DNA of 64,000 nt from Phyto melanocephala (Eukaryota; Arthropoda; Insecta; Diptera; Rhinophoridae): contig OW799234.1 in NCBI GenBank assembly GCA_941918925.1, positions 64,255,043 through 64,319,042 of the forward strand, written 5' to 3'. Of this stretch, positions 54,787 through 64,000 are shown one piece after another (within the stretch, counting starts at the first letter, position 1; every line of letters starts with the position of its first letter). A program made the translations under genes and the position numbers. The notes under the pieces are model-generated. The model was not told the origin of the DNA and did no database searches. It saw only the letters and a program-made list of their open reading frames with translations.

Positions 54787-55045
54787 TATGAATATATTTC
54801 CGAGCCGGACATGTTGGTAAAAGGCATTTCTGTACCCAAGGACTGAGCCACACCAACAGCTATAGCAGCCTTGCCATTACTTGGCTCACAGGCCAAGAAA
54901 ATACAACGATTAGCTATTTTGCCTTCACGCACCATTTGTACAACACCAGCAGCGAAACGAGCATCTTTCTGGCCCAACATACCTTGTGAAACAGCACGCT
55001 TCTTCAAGACATCGTCTAGACTTCTATTTTATCTTTATCAGCCAT
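54787..55045 (-). pseudogene. rept: RuvB-like 2 (reptin) 5' coding fragment, captured
   Basis: In its normal context reptin is an AAA+ ATPase of chromatin-remodelling and snoRNP-assembly complexes. Here an ATG at 55043-55045 starts MADKDKIE; after an internal loss the frame resumes LDDVLKKRAVSQGMLGQKDA, REGKIANRC and TEMPFTNMSGSEIYS, then TAA. The Walker A loop, GEPSTGKT in reptins, reads CEPSNGKA, so nucleotide binding would be lost. The missing part corresponds to about 25 residues between the N terminus and LDDV. The fragment ends inside the ATPase domain. Whether an intron was removed (retrocopy) or the DNA was captured directly cannot be told from this window. Confidence 0.85.
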
Positions 55046-55142
55046 ATTATTAGCAAATATTTACTATTAACACAATTTATTTTTGTTTTCTTGAAAAAAT
55101 TGTTAAACAAAATGAAAACACAAAATTTAATAGGCGTTGGGC

Positions 55143-55285
55143 ATATTCATACAGGTATATGCAACGGCGAATTTGCTGTGCTGCTCTCTGTCAAATACCT
55201 CATAAAAAATAATTTTTTATGCATAGAGTTTGACAGTAACGTTTCCCATCAGATGGACTGATAATTTCACCTGGATGAATTTTTT
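55143..55285. repeat. Fragment of the GCAACGGCGAATT MITE-like family
   Basis: CATATTCATACAGGTATATG and CAACGGCGAATT match 28570-28600; CATCAGATGGACTGATAATT matches the right part of 15855-16290. It lies within the hAT-like element beside the reptin fragment. Confidence 0.6.
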
Positions 55286-55426
55286 GGTATTTTAGTCAGC
55301 AGTTTTTGACCACCTTAGAGTAATTTTACACTAACAAAATGCACGTATATTTTTTTTGCTTTTTGTTTTTGTAGAGTTGCACAGACCTTATTTAATAGAC
55401 CTTGGCAACGACTACAGCCAATGATA

Positions 55427-56114
55427 CACGCAAATAAAAACCATGGTTACGACATGATCACGACAGTCATATTATTTTTTCTATAACAATATTTGGTTGT
55501 CGAAAATAAGTTATAGTTATTTTTGTTTTATTTTATCATATATTTTGTCACGATAATCAAACATTTGTTTAAATTGTATCATTTAATGTTAACTTTTTGT
55601 AAAAATTTCAAAATAGTTATCATTTAAAAATAGTTTGATTTAAAAAAATCATCCGACAAAAATAACATTATATTCAAAAGCATTAAAAATTAAAAATAAT
55701 CATAGGTGAGACAACAGTATGATTACAAATTAATCAAGCTATGATTCTTCTTGCTGAATACATTTTTATTATTTTAAAAGTTTGAAATGTCAAAAAAAGA
55801 AACAAAAATTTTAAAATATTAAAGAAAATTTAAAAATAAACGTGAAAATGTTAGAAAAATTGGCAAAATAATTGCAATTAAATTGGTTAGTACAATCAAT
55901 ATGTGTATGTTACAGCAAAAGACAATAATTTTCCGTAAAAAGCAAATATTGTCGATTTCAATTGTAGTCACATATATGATTATTGAATGATACTTTAATT
56001 AAACATAGTAATGATAACTGGTAACCATTATTATTTTAAACATAATCATACAATTCAATCATAGTATGTTGCTCTTCGATTATGGTTACCACAACCATAT
56101 TTTTTCTTTGCGTG
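55427..56114. mobile_element. AT-rich MITE with TA duplication
   Basis: Left CACGCAAATAAAAACCATGG and right (reverse complement) CACGCAAAGAAAAAATATGG are inverted repeats; flanking dinucleotides are TA on each side (55425-55426 and 56115-56116). Inside are many ATCATAGT/ACCATGATT-like words. No coding sequence. Tc1/mariner-type duplication is consistent but the family is unknown. Confidence 0.55.
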
Positions 56115-56116
56115 TA

Positions 56117-57916
56117 GTTGTAGTCTGGAGGCTGTGTAGGATTTCTATAATAAGTAAATCTAAAGGTATATTCTTTACTGTGATCAGGCAAAAATTTTGT
56201 TCGGTACTTTCGCATAATTCTATTTGAGAGCGAGAGAGATATTAATGATTATGTTCAGCTTAAATTAGTTTAATTTAAATTATTTTCCAAAGTTGAACTG
56301 AATTTCCACATCATACAGTTGTTGCAAAATTTTAATTAAATATAAAAAAATTTATTTTACAAAAAAGAAAAAAAAATACGAAAGATTTTCACAACAATTT
56401 TAATAAAATAAGGGAATTTGCTGAAAAAAACTCCCACAATTTAGTTTATTCATACACCATGAGTTTTTCAAAAAAATTTTAAATTAAACTTCAGCTAGAA
56501 ACTCTTTTTTGGTTTTTTGTTTTTGCTAAAAATTGCTGAATCAGAAAAATAACTTGAGGATTGTTTTATTGGTAGTAAATTCTGTGAAAACCAACTTTAA
56601 ATTTAAAAAAAATAAATAAAACAGCAAAACATCTTTAAAGCGGAATTTAAAATTGTTACAATATTTCTGCGAATAAAAATGAATATATGTACTTAAACAA
56701 GCTAATTTTAGTGAACAGAAGCAGGTATTAATTTGTTGGTGCGCACTCCTTATTTATGATCAGCAATACGCTGGTGTGTATAAGCTTTGAATTAGTTACA
56801 ATAACTATTATGCGAGTGCAACAACTAAACAACCATATAAGTAGTTGTAACTGCCAACAATTTTCCAAACAGGCAAACACAATCAACCATCCATCTAACA
56901 AGCCAGGCAGTCAACAAACCAGCCTCTTGCCTTCCAACTCATGCGTCCGTCAGTCAGTACGTCACTCAGCTAGTTTTAGTTTTTCTTTGAGTTCTGCCAC
57001 TTTTGCACACCACCAAGTTCTATTTAGTTCTACAACATCACCAAATAACAAACCATTAACACTTGTTTCTGTCATATTATATGAAAGCGGAAATGCTATT
57101 TTTAGTTTGTGTTGCTTAACTGTTTTTTTTTTATTTTTATATTTCTTTTATTCTCACTCTCTGTTCTTGTTGGTGTTCACTCGTATTGCAGTTTTAGGTG
57201 GTATTGTTGTTCAGCGTTGTCAATTTTAAAATTTCAGACAGCACCAAAACCGAGAAAAAAGCGCGTAATTTCAAAACAATAACTCACTGAGTTTTAAAAG
57301 TGTTTACTCTTGATTTTATTTATTTCGTAATATGTATTTTTAATTTTCATATAAAAATATAATAAGTTCCCATTGCTCCTACTAAGAGCATAAGAAGCAG
57401 ATAAATTTAAAAACAATTTTTTTTTAATAATACGTTTATACACAGCATGTCAACTTTAACTGCACATTGCCAATGTAATCACTATTGGACAGAAAAATTT
57501 GCAGCTTTTAAATGCCATTTGCTCTTTGAAATAACTTATTTTACAAGTGGCAACGAAACTGAATTTGTATTGCTTACGAAGATCTATAGTTCTATATTTG
57601 GCCAAATATCATGATCTATATACATATATATATATAAATGAAAATTTCTATCAAGGTAAATATTTACCTCAATAGGGTGTCAACTGTTGCTTTGTAAAAT
57701 AAAAAGTTTTTAATATCAATTTCTTTTTTTTTTTTTGCATCAGATGTAATTTGTATCTATTCAACAGGTTCCATCAATTTGAAAATTTTACAAAATAAAG
57801 GGCTTTATATCTAACAAATCATACAGGATATCGAAAAACGAATATCGAAATTAAATTACAATAAATAATGCAAAATATATAATTCACTTGTAACTATTTT
57901 TTAAAATTGTTGCTAG
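56117..57916. other. Stretch with no recognisable gene
   Basis: AT-rich. The open frame at 56756-57229 is rich in Ser, Asn and Gln with no recognisable domain. A TA-rich tract is at about 57610-57635. Confidence 0.45.
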
Positions 57917-58256
57917 TTTAAAACGGCTCCACGAAAAGCCCCCCAATGAAATAACGCCCAGGAAACAATCCCCAATGAAGTAAACCCCAAAAAATTGGAT
58001 ATAACACCAAAAAACAGTGAATGAAATAACATCCAAAAATAAATGAAATAAACCCCAAAGCGAACACGAAACAACCCCCAATATTTGGGAGTTATTTCAT
58101 ATGAAACAACTCCCAATGATGAAAATGAAATAACCCCCAATGAAATAAACCCCATCAGCAACAAAAATGAAATTATGCCCAAAATTCATAAAAGAGTCAG
58201 ATTCATTAAGGATTTCATGAAGTCAATATGGACCAACAGCAAAATCACAAAATTAT

Positions 58257-58963
58257 TATACCCTTCACCTGTGGTGCACAAGGGTATATATAGCTTTGTC
58301 ATTCCGTTTGTAATTTCTACAATTTTCATTTCCGACCCCATAAAGTATATATTTTCTGAAAGCTTATGAGTATGAAATTAGATTAAGCCCTGACCGTCTG
58401 TCCGTCTGTCCGTGTGTTGGTTGAAATCAACTTTTAGAAGCAACTATATGTTGCTCAGATCTGTATATGGTATCAATCTCTTGGAAATATCCAGGAATGA
58501 ATCACTATTGAAATTCAGCACAATCACCCCATAACTTTCTGAGATATGAGCAAAAAACCACGACCACCTCGTTTTTTTTCACAATTACAACAACAACATA
58601 CATACATACATGTAAAAAACATACCAAACAAAAAAAAATTACAAAAAAAAAATATTAAAAATAAGAAAAAAAATAATAAAAAAACCAAAAAAAAAAAATT
58701 TTAAAAAAATTATAAAAAATTTTTTAAAAAAATTTAAAAAAATATAAAAAAAATAATAAAATATAAATAATATATTAAATAAAATAAAATAAAATAAAAT
58801 TTTTTTGGCTCAGCTGGGATTCGATGCCACATTTATTCTAACGTGTACGTATGCACGTATTTTATATGGGATGAATGGTGATACAAACAATTGTTACTGC
58901 ATGACTACACTTTGTGAAGGGTATATAAGATTCGGCACGGCCGAATATAGCACTGTTACTTGT
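58257..58963 (+). mobile_element. DINE-1-like element (HINE), copy F
   Basis: Starts TATACCCTTCACC, ends with hairpin ATTCGGCACGGCCGAAT and CTGTTACTTGT. Comparison with copy 1 of the MULE (11771-11795) shows that the insertion lies exactly between T and T with no duplication, as expected for Helentron-type transposition. Highly similar to copy A, with the same order of AT-rich core and T-arm-like motif (58807-58828, minus strand). Confidence 0.92.
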
Positions 58964-59432
58964 TGATATAAATCGTGTGGAGGCCCGCAGGCGTCTTCTT
59001 CATAATACGGATATATGCAACTTCGAAAGTGTGCCAGCATTTAAAATCAATTTTTTTTTGGTGAAAGAACATACAAAGCTCGTTTAATAGTGACTACTTT
59101 TGGTTTTGTAAATGAACTAAGTCCAGTGCAGTAAATTTCCCTTATACGATGGAAGCAATATCAGATCAGCCACCAACAAGCTATCCTAAAACTTTACGAA
59201 TGGCTTGAAAATCCAACTCATGGGAGACGTTATTATAGTTACAATATTGTAAAGAAGGCAGTAATTTTCTGTAATGGAGATGTGAGGAAGTATGGACAAA
59301 GAATTGTTTAATATTTCCAATATATTTATTTTTGAAACCGAACTACCAAAAAATTATTTTCATGTACATACATAAATAATAAACTTAATACATTATACGC
59401 AAGGAATGGTAAAAAAAAAACAAAATGGTTGC

Positions 59433-59660
59433 TCATGAAATCAAAATGGAGAAAATATACGTTGTATGTACAAATGCTATTGTTATGGACCTCCTTACTG
59501 CTTGGCAAAAGTGGAACCAACAACCGATTACTTTTGATTTAGGGAAAACAATCATTGTTGCCGTCCGTAGACTTATTTCGTAGTCTGTCACGAAGGACGC
59601 ACCATCCAAATCCAGAACGTTATCATTTATGTATTTAAACAGATATTGTAATATATTCAC
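59433..59660 (-). pseudogene. MULE transposase fragment (copy 2)
   Basis: DYEISLRTATMIVFPKSKVIGCWFHFCQAVRR: same catalytic Asp context and C-x2-H as in copy 1. It ends in AT-rich sequence on both sides. Confidence 0.75.
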
Positions 59661-60112
59661 AAGCTAAAAGTTTTCTTGTAAAATGCCTATTTTTATATAA
59701 TTTATTTACAAGCACACCCAAAACCAAAAGCTTTAAAAATGAAATAACCCCCGAATACAAAATGAAATATCACCCAAATTATACACGCTATGAAACAAGC
59801 CCCGAATTTAAAAATTTGTTGGGTGTTATTTCATTGGAGATTATTTCATAATTTGAAAATCCCAAATGAGAAATGAAATAATTTCCAAAAAAAATGAAAG
59901 ACGGCCCAAAAAAATTGGGAGTTATTTCATATGAAATAACACCCAAAAATGTATGAAAAAAATTTGGGGAATATTTCATTTTTCGTTTGGGCGTTATTTC
60001 ATTGGGGGGCTTTTCGTGGAGCCTTTAAAACAATCTTTAATAACAGAAATATTCTGTACTGTGAATCCTTATCATTATTATTACCTAAATAATAGCTTTA
60101 ATTATAATCCCA

Positions 60113-60614
60113 CTAGCCAAGCCCGGCGCGCGTTGCTACGCTCCTTAATGAATAAAATTGCATTCTGAATTTTAATTGAATATCAAGCTCAAGAAGCTAA
60201 AAATTATAACGTTTTTTTTAATGGGCGTGGCACTGTTCATTTTCTAATAACGAAACTGTATATTCATGACAGCTCAATATGTGTGCAAAGTTTCAGAACA
60301 ATCGGTGAAGTTCAAGTAGCTAAATATTAAAACTTTTTTTATAGGCATGACATTGCCCACTTTTGTAATCACGAAATTATATTATCATGAGAGTTCAATA
60401 TGTGTGCAAAGTTTCAAAAAAATCGGTCCAGTGCAAGTACCTAAAAATGATAACTAATTTTTTATGGGCGTGGCCCCGCCCACTTTTTACCACCCATAAA
60501 CACTCCCAGGAATGTGTATAACAACTTTCCAAAGTTTGAGTCCGATCGGCTTTACAGTTTCGGAGTCTATAGCTAACACACACACAGACAGAGTTTCACT
60601 TTTATATATATAGA
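60113..60614 (-). mobile_element. Helitron, short non-autonomous copy
   Basis: Minus strand begins TCTATATATATAAAAGTG at 60614 and ends with GGCGCGCCGGGCTTGG and CTAG (60113-60116), between A and T. It has three tandem units of about 122 bp (GGGCGTGGC starts at about 60220, 60340 degenerate, 60464). Same family as 44866-45856. Confidence 0.88.
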
Positions 60615-61285
60615 TATGAACCTTCAATTTAACTGCAATAAGTAATATTTTTAGTTTTGAACATTAAATTGCCATTACGGAAATTGTTTTCAATTAAAAA
60701 GAAATTTATTTGAAACTTGCTATTTGGTTTCACAAAAGAAAAAAGAAAAGTACTAAAAATTAAAAAAAAAACTGAGCACTGACTTGAACATTTTTCCCAT
60801 CTAAACTTTTAAAAAACACTAAAAACAGTGCTAAAATCACCGTTGTTGACAACGTTGTTGTTGTTGGTGCTACTTTTATTATTATTATTTTTTTTAACAA
60901 CAAATAATTTAGCTTTAGGTGGCGTACGCCTAGAGAAACTTTTTGACGTGGGTACTTTTTTGTTTGTATCTTTTTTCGTTTTATTATTTTCTACTAATGT
61001 TTATGATTTGGTCGGTGTAAGCGAAACGCTAAAGGCACAAAAATCTATGACTAAAACTACTGGAACAGTGGCTTAAGTTGAAAAAAAAACTTTTAAATGC
61101 CTTCAATTATCCTGCAAATTTATTTTTAATAATTTAGAAACCTAAAATATTTATTGGAAAAATACTATAGCACATAAGCGTTTTTATTAAGAGAAAGAAG
61201 ATTTTTAAAAAACTAACTGAAAACTCCCCCCTCCAAACACTTGACGACAGTTTATTTTTTTTTTTTTTATATAGGAGTCATTCTA
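60615..61285. other. Spacer with no recognisable gene
   Basis: A (GTT)n/leucine-coding low-complexity tract lies at about 60840-60900; the open frame through it is not convincing. Confidence 0.4.
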
Positions 61286-61535
61286 TATACCCTTTACCTG
61301 TTGCCCAGGATAGATATAGCTTTGTAATTCAATGAAATAAAAAAATAATATTGATTTCCGACCTCATAAATTTCGTAAAGCTTAAGAATATTAGAGTCGT
61401 TAATCTATGTAAGTCCGTGTGTTGGTTGAAATCAACTTTTAAAAGCCCCCACATGTTGCACAGACCTGTAGGTGCATAAATATTTTGAAAATATTCGGAA
61501 ATTAATCGCTGTTGAAATCCAAAAAAACCAGAATT
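61286..61535 (+). mobile_element. DINE-1-like element (HINE), copy I, 3'-truncated
   Basis: TATACCCTTTACCTGTTGCC, TTTCCGACCTCATAA, then GTCCGTGTGTTGGTTGAAAT: same block order as copies A and F. The AT-rich core and terminal hairpin are missing; the copy stops where the transposase relic begins. Confidence 0.7.
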
Positions 61536-61544
61536 TTTTTTAAA

Positions 61545-62030
61545 ACATTCCTTGATGTAAATTTCGGTATTTATTGAGTCCGTGGTAACAATTGTTTGGC
61601 TTCTTTTGCCGCATCTGCATATTGCTTGCCATACTAAGAACTTATCGGGAATTTTATGTGCTTTTTGGTTCTAAGTATGTCTTAGCATTTCCTCAGCATA
61701 AAAATTTTTAACCGGAAGCTGCGAAAGTGCTGCTGCAGTATTTTTTAAAACACATCCATGCTCTGTTTTTGGTCTCTAAATTTTCAGCAACATTTCTGAC
61801 AGAAATTTTTTTGGACTTTACATGTTTTAAAACCTGCATTGGCCTAAACTTTTGGCACCAAAAATCTTAATCACTGAGCTAACTGATCTGCTTTTCTAAA
61901 GGATGTGTTAAGGTCCCTTTTAAACTTCTTCTTCTTTCTTGACTTGGGATACATTCTGTGGACCTCCTTTTCTTCTCGCACCTTCTCGAAGTATGCACTT
62001 CTCTTCGTCAATTATTTTAAACAAAAAAAT
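61545..62030 (-). pseudogene. Tc1/mariner-type transposase relic, unplaced family
   Basis: On the minus strand: FEKVREEKEVHRMYPKSRKK (about 61990-61925), VLKHVKSKKISVRNVAENL (helix-turn-helix-like, about 61835-61780), then KIPDKFLVWQAIC and a frame-changed TEIYIKEC. The FLVWQAI.CG......TINSEIYIKEC series is a recurring block in insect members of the Tc1/mariner group. Several stops and frame changes. No ends found. Confidence 0.5.
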
Positions 62031-62035
62031 AATGC

Positions 62036-62757
62036 ACAATAATAAAAACCAACATTTTTATTATGTTTAATGTGTAAGGGAATATTAAAGCAGGCCACTA
62101 CTATTTCTAGTCAATTTTGATCCCCTTCGCTACCCAGTATTTTGGTAGCCACCAATCGACATCCCTTTCTTTACTGAGTCTCGCCCCACTATAGGCGTTT
62201 TTTCTGGTCTAAAGAGAAACAATTTCACATTTTCGACTGATGATTGCCGATAATTCTGCAGCATCTTCGTAAAACTGAGGTCCCCATAGCATTCACACTT
62301 AATTTGTGCCTACCTTTGATCCTTAATCTACCGCTCAACTACTACTCAACCTTTTTATGTACATGAGAGTTCTCCTATGCCCAAACCACAGGTGTTGGCG
62401 ACACCTCTATACCCCGTACCAGCAATAACACCAAGGCGTGGACACTCCGCCAAGGTAATATGCCCTCGGGGGGACTCAAAAAAATTCAAACAATATTTAA
62501 GCATAAAGTTTTAAGGAAAATCGTGTGTTAAGATTTTTTTCGATCTCACTCCTTGGTAAGTTTCAAATGCGGCATAATTAGATATATTATGAAATATTTT
62601 ATCTTGCTGTCTTTCATACGTCGAATATCGAATGTTAAATTTTTATTATGAGTCAGTAACTCCGCCGAAACTTTCGTTGCTGTCAAACAGCAATTTGCTT
62701 TTGACGGTTTTTTCCTCAATACAATGCGTGCAACTTAATACCACCTTTAAACACTTA
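62036..62757. other. Spacer with no recognisable gene
   Basis: 62100-62480 is more GC-rich than average; the text V-D-W-W-L-P-K-Y-W-V-A-K-G at about 62155-62118 (minus) might continue the transposon relic, but this is a guess. Confidence 0.35.
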
Positions 62758-62886
62758 CGGCGTTATGCATAATAACAAACTGTGTGCTAGCTAACGAGCA
62801 GCTATCTTTTCCTTATGCAAAATTTCTCCTTAAAAAAGTTAGCAGCTCTTTAGTTAACACACGATTTGTTATTATGCATAACGCCG
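62758..62886. mobile_element. Harbinger-like MITE, 129 bp
   Basis: Ends CGGCGTTATGCATAATAACA and exact complement; imperfect pairing continues for about 45 bp on each side. The 3-bp duplication TTA (62755-62757 and 62887-62889) is typical of PIF/Harbinger elements. Non-coding. Confidence 0.7.
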
Positions 62887-62889
62887 TTA

Positions 62890-64000
62890 TAACTTCTAAA
62901 ATACTAAACATATTTTAATAAAACCTGGATTGTGCACATCGGCCAGAAAAATCATTTCAATTAGTTTACTTTTTTTTTATTTTTTTATTAAAAAAATAAT
63001 CAAAATAAATAGAATTTACAATAGCGTTATCAAACGACTCAGCATGTCTCTCTTTACAGAAAACTTTCCACTGTGAAAGATAACTACCTTACTTTTTTAT
63101 AAATGACTGCTTACTAAAACTAAATTGCCAGCTCTGTCGCAGAACAAACTAAATGTGTGTGTGTTTGTAAGTTGAGTTTTTAGTTTTTGATTTTTTTTTT
63201 ATTAAAACACAAAAAAAATCGCAATACGAATATTCAGAAACAAACATACAAATAAAACCCATAGAAAACTTTTCCAAAAAACGCCTGTCACCGTCATTGC
63301 AACAGACAAGACGTCATAATGTGAAACATATACCAACAACTACAATTGCAGCACCAATAACAACAACTACAGCCGCACTTATAATAACAAATGTAATACT
63401 AACACTAACAACAGTAAAAATACAAAAAACAAAAGTACATAAAAAGTTACAGAGAAAATACATCATCATCAACAGCACTAAAACAAGCAACAGCAACTTT
63501 AACAGCAGCATTATTATCGTCTCAAACTCTTACAGCAGAAGCAAAAACGAAATTGTTAAAAACGACTTTATTAATTATTTAAATCAAGAAGATCACAAAA
63601 TCAAATTAAAAAACTGTTTAACACAGTGATAGTTTAAGAAGCGATAACGTTTTAACACAAATTTAAATTTTATGTAAAAATTTTACAAGAAATTAAACAA
63701 AAGCAATTTAAACAATTAAACTGAGTTTAAATGCGGGCAGCTGCAATAATTGCTCAACAATAATAATTATAATAACAAGCAACAAAATTGCTGTATTTAC
63801 AGGGGATTAGCGAGTGTTTGTAACGTGGATATGGGTATTAACGAGGTAGATTCTAAAATTACCTAACATCAATTTACATGGTACTCTATGCTCTTTTATT
63901 AGAAAAATACAAATATTCTTACAGATTTAGTTTTATTTAAAATTTTATGCACTTAACATTTTTCTTGATTGGTTAGTTGAGAGTGGCAACTAAAATGTAA
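62890..64000. other. Stretch with no recognisable gene; CAA-rich tract
   Basis: 63300-63540 is rich in AAC/CAG-like triplets and gives a Thr/Ser/Asn-rich open frame (63297-63629) on the plus strand without recognisable domain. It could be untranslated sequence of a neighbouring gene, but nothing in the window shows this. Confidence 0.4.

Larger units (their letters stand above)
54633..55404. mobile_element. hAT-like element carrying a captured reptin fragment
   Basis: Ends CAAGGTCTATTAAATAAGGT and its exact complement form inverted repeats of about 30 bp. The 8-bp duplication GCAACGAC (54625-54632 and 55405-55412) is exact. TSD length and the CAAGG terminus suggest hAT; P-type elements also make 8 bp. 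The interior contains a minus-strand piece of the reptin gene (54787-55045) and a fragment of the GCAACGGCGAATT repeat (55143-55285). No transposase is encoded, so this is a non-autonomous element that has picked up host DNA. Confidence 0.82.
57925..60023 (-). mobile_element. Mutator-like (MULE) element, copy 2, split by a HINE
   Basis: Same termini as copy 1 (GGCTCCACGAAAAGCCCCCC and complement; the first 36 or so bases of the inverted repeats are identical). The 8-bp duplication is TTTAAAAC (57917-57924 and 60024-60031). Without the 707-bp HINE it would be 1,392 bp, against 1,400 bp for copy 1. Arms are ladders of TGAAATAAC-CCCCAA words. Close similarity to copy 1 implies recent mobilisation by an autonomous relative not in this window. 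Confidence 0.83.

Noticed and set aside
54786..55007. Functional short reptin-like ATPase
   Set aside because: The Walker A loop is mutated, about 25 N-terminal residues are missing and the frame stops within the ATPase domain.
56756..57229. 157-codon plus-strand frame as a gene
   Set aside because: Composition is Ser/Asn/Gln-rich and then hydrophobic by chance; no motif, no splice evidence, no conserved counterpart.
60828..61076. Leu-rich frame as a signal peptide or membrane protein
   Set aside because: The Leu run is a translation of a (GTT/TTA)n low-complexity tract and the rest has no recognisable fold.
62758..62886. Palindrome as a terminator or structured RNA
   Set aside because: TTA duplications and long inverted repeats fit a Harbinger-like MITE better.
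63297..63629. Thr/Ser/Asn-rich 110-codon frame as a gene
   Set aside because: Arises from an AAC/CAG-like simple-sequence tract; an equally open antisense frame exists.

Overview
This is eukaryotic, AT-rich DNA that looks like an intergenic or intronic stretch of a cyclorrhaphous fly genome. The clues are many DINE-1/INE-1-like repeats, Helitrons of the usual insect type, DD41D-type mariners, a gag-pol Gypsy element, and a fragment of the reptin (RuvB-like 2) gene. I found no intact host gene, no rRNA or tRNA gene, no CRISPR and no operon structure. Species and family are inference; no host marker other than the reptin fragment is present.

Layout. 0-16.3 kb: a deleted mariner (181-901), three DINE-1-like elements (HINEs: 2798-3539, 3735-4285, 4686-6973, the last carrying a deleted mariner and a LINE 3' end), an RTE-like LINE relic (8641-9720), another HINE, a Mutator-like element with 8-bp target duplication (11463-12862), a decayed mariner, an unclassified 1.5-kb inverted-repeat element (14321-15795) and a small foldback repeat. 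17.7-28.2 kb: Helitron pieces with a helicase relic, a pogo-like element (19154-24039) split by a CR1-group LINE whose 964-residue ORF2 is intact, two more RTE-like relics, and an 8-bp-period tandem repeat. 28.4-38.4 kb: a foldback repeat, a very young Gypsy LTR retrotransposon on the minus strand (29870-34477, 171-bp LTRs with one difference), and two more HINEs. 38.4-50 kb: a GC-richer unrecognised coding-like relic, a zeste/Myb-like relic, a mariner with all three catalytic positions, a Helitron with seven 123-bp repeats, two further mariner relics and a Jockey-type RT scrap. 50.5-64 kb: three nested elements (hAT > hAT > HINE), a hAT-like element that has captured the start of reptin (54633-55404), a TA-flanked MITE, the second Mutator-like copy split by a HINE, a short Helitron, a Tc1/mariner relic and a Harbinger-like MITE.

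How the parts relate. Nothing here forms a host pathway. The elements record one another's history: insertions can be dated in order by nesting, and three of them can be checked against empty copies of the same sequence inside the window (Mutator-like copy 1 against 3541-3740; HINE 58257-58963 against Mutator-like copy 1; LINE 5829-6392 against HINE 35698-38412). Roughly half of the window is recognisable mobile DNA. The points most worth a second look are the reptin capture, an internal module that is flipped between HINE copies, and a repeat motif shared by the Helitrons and the long HINEs.
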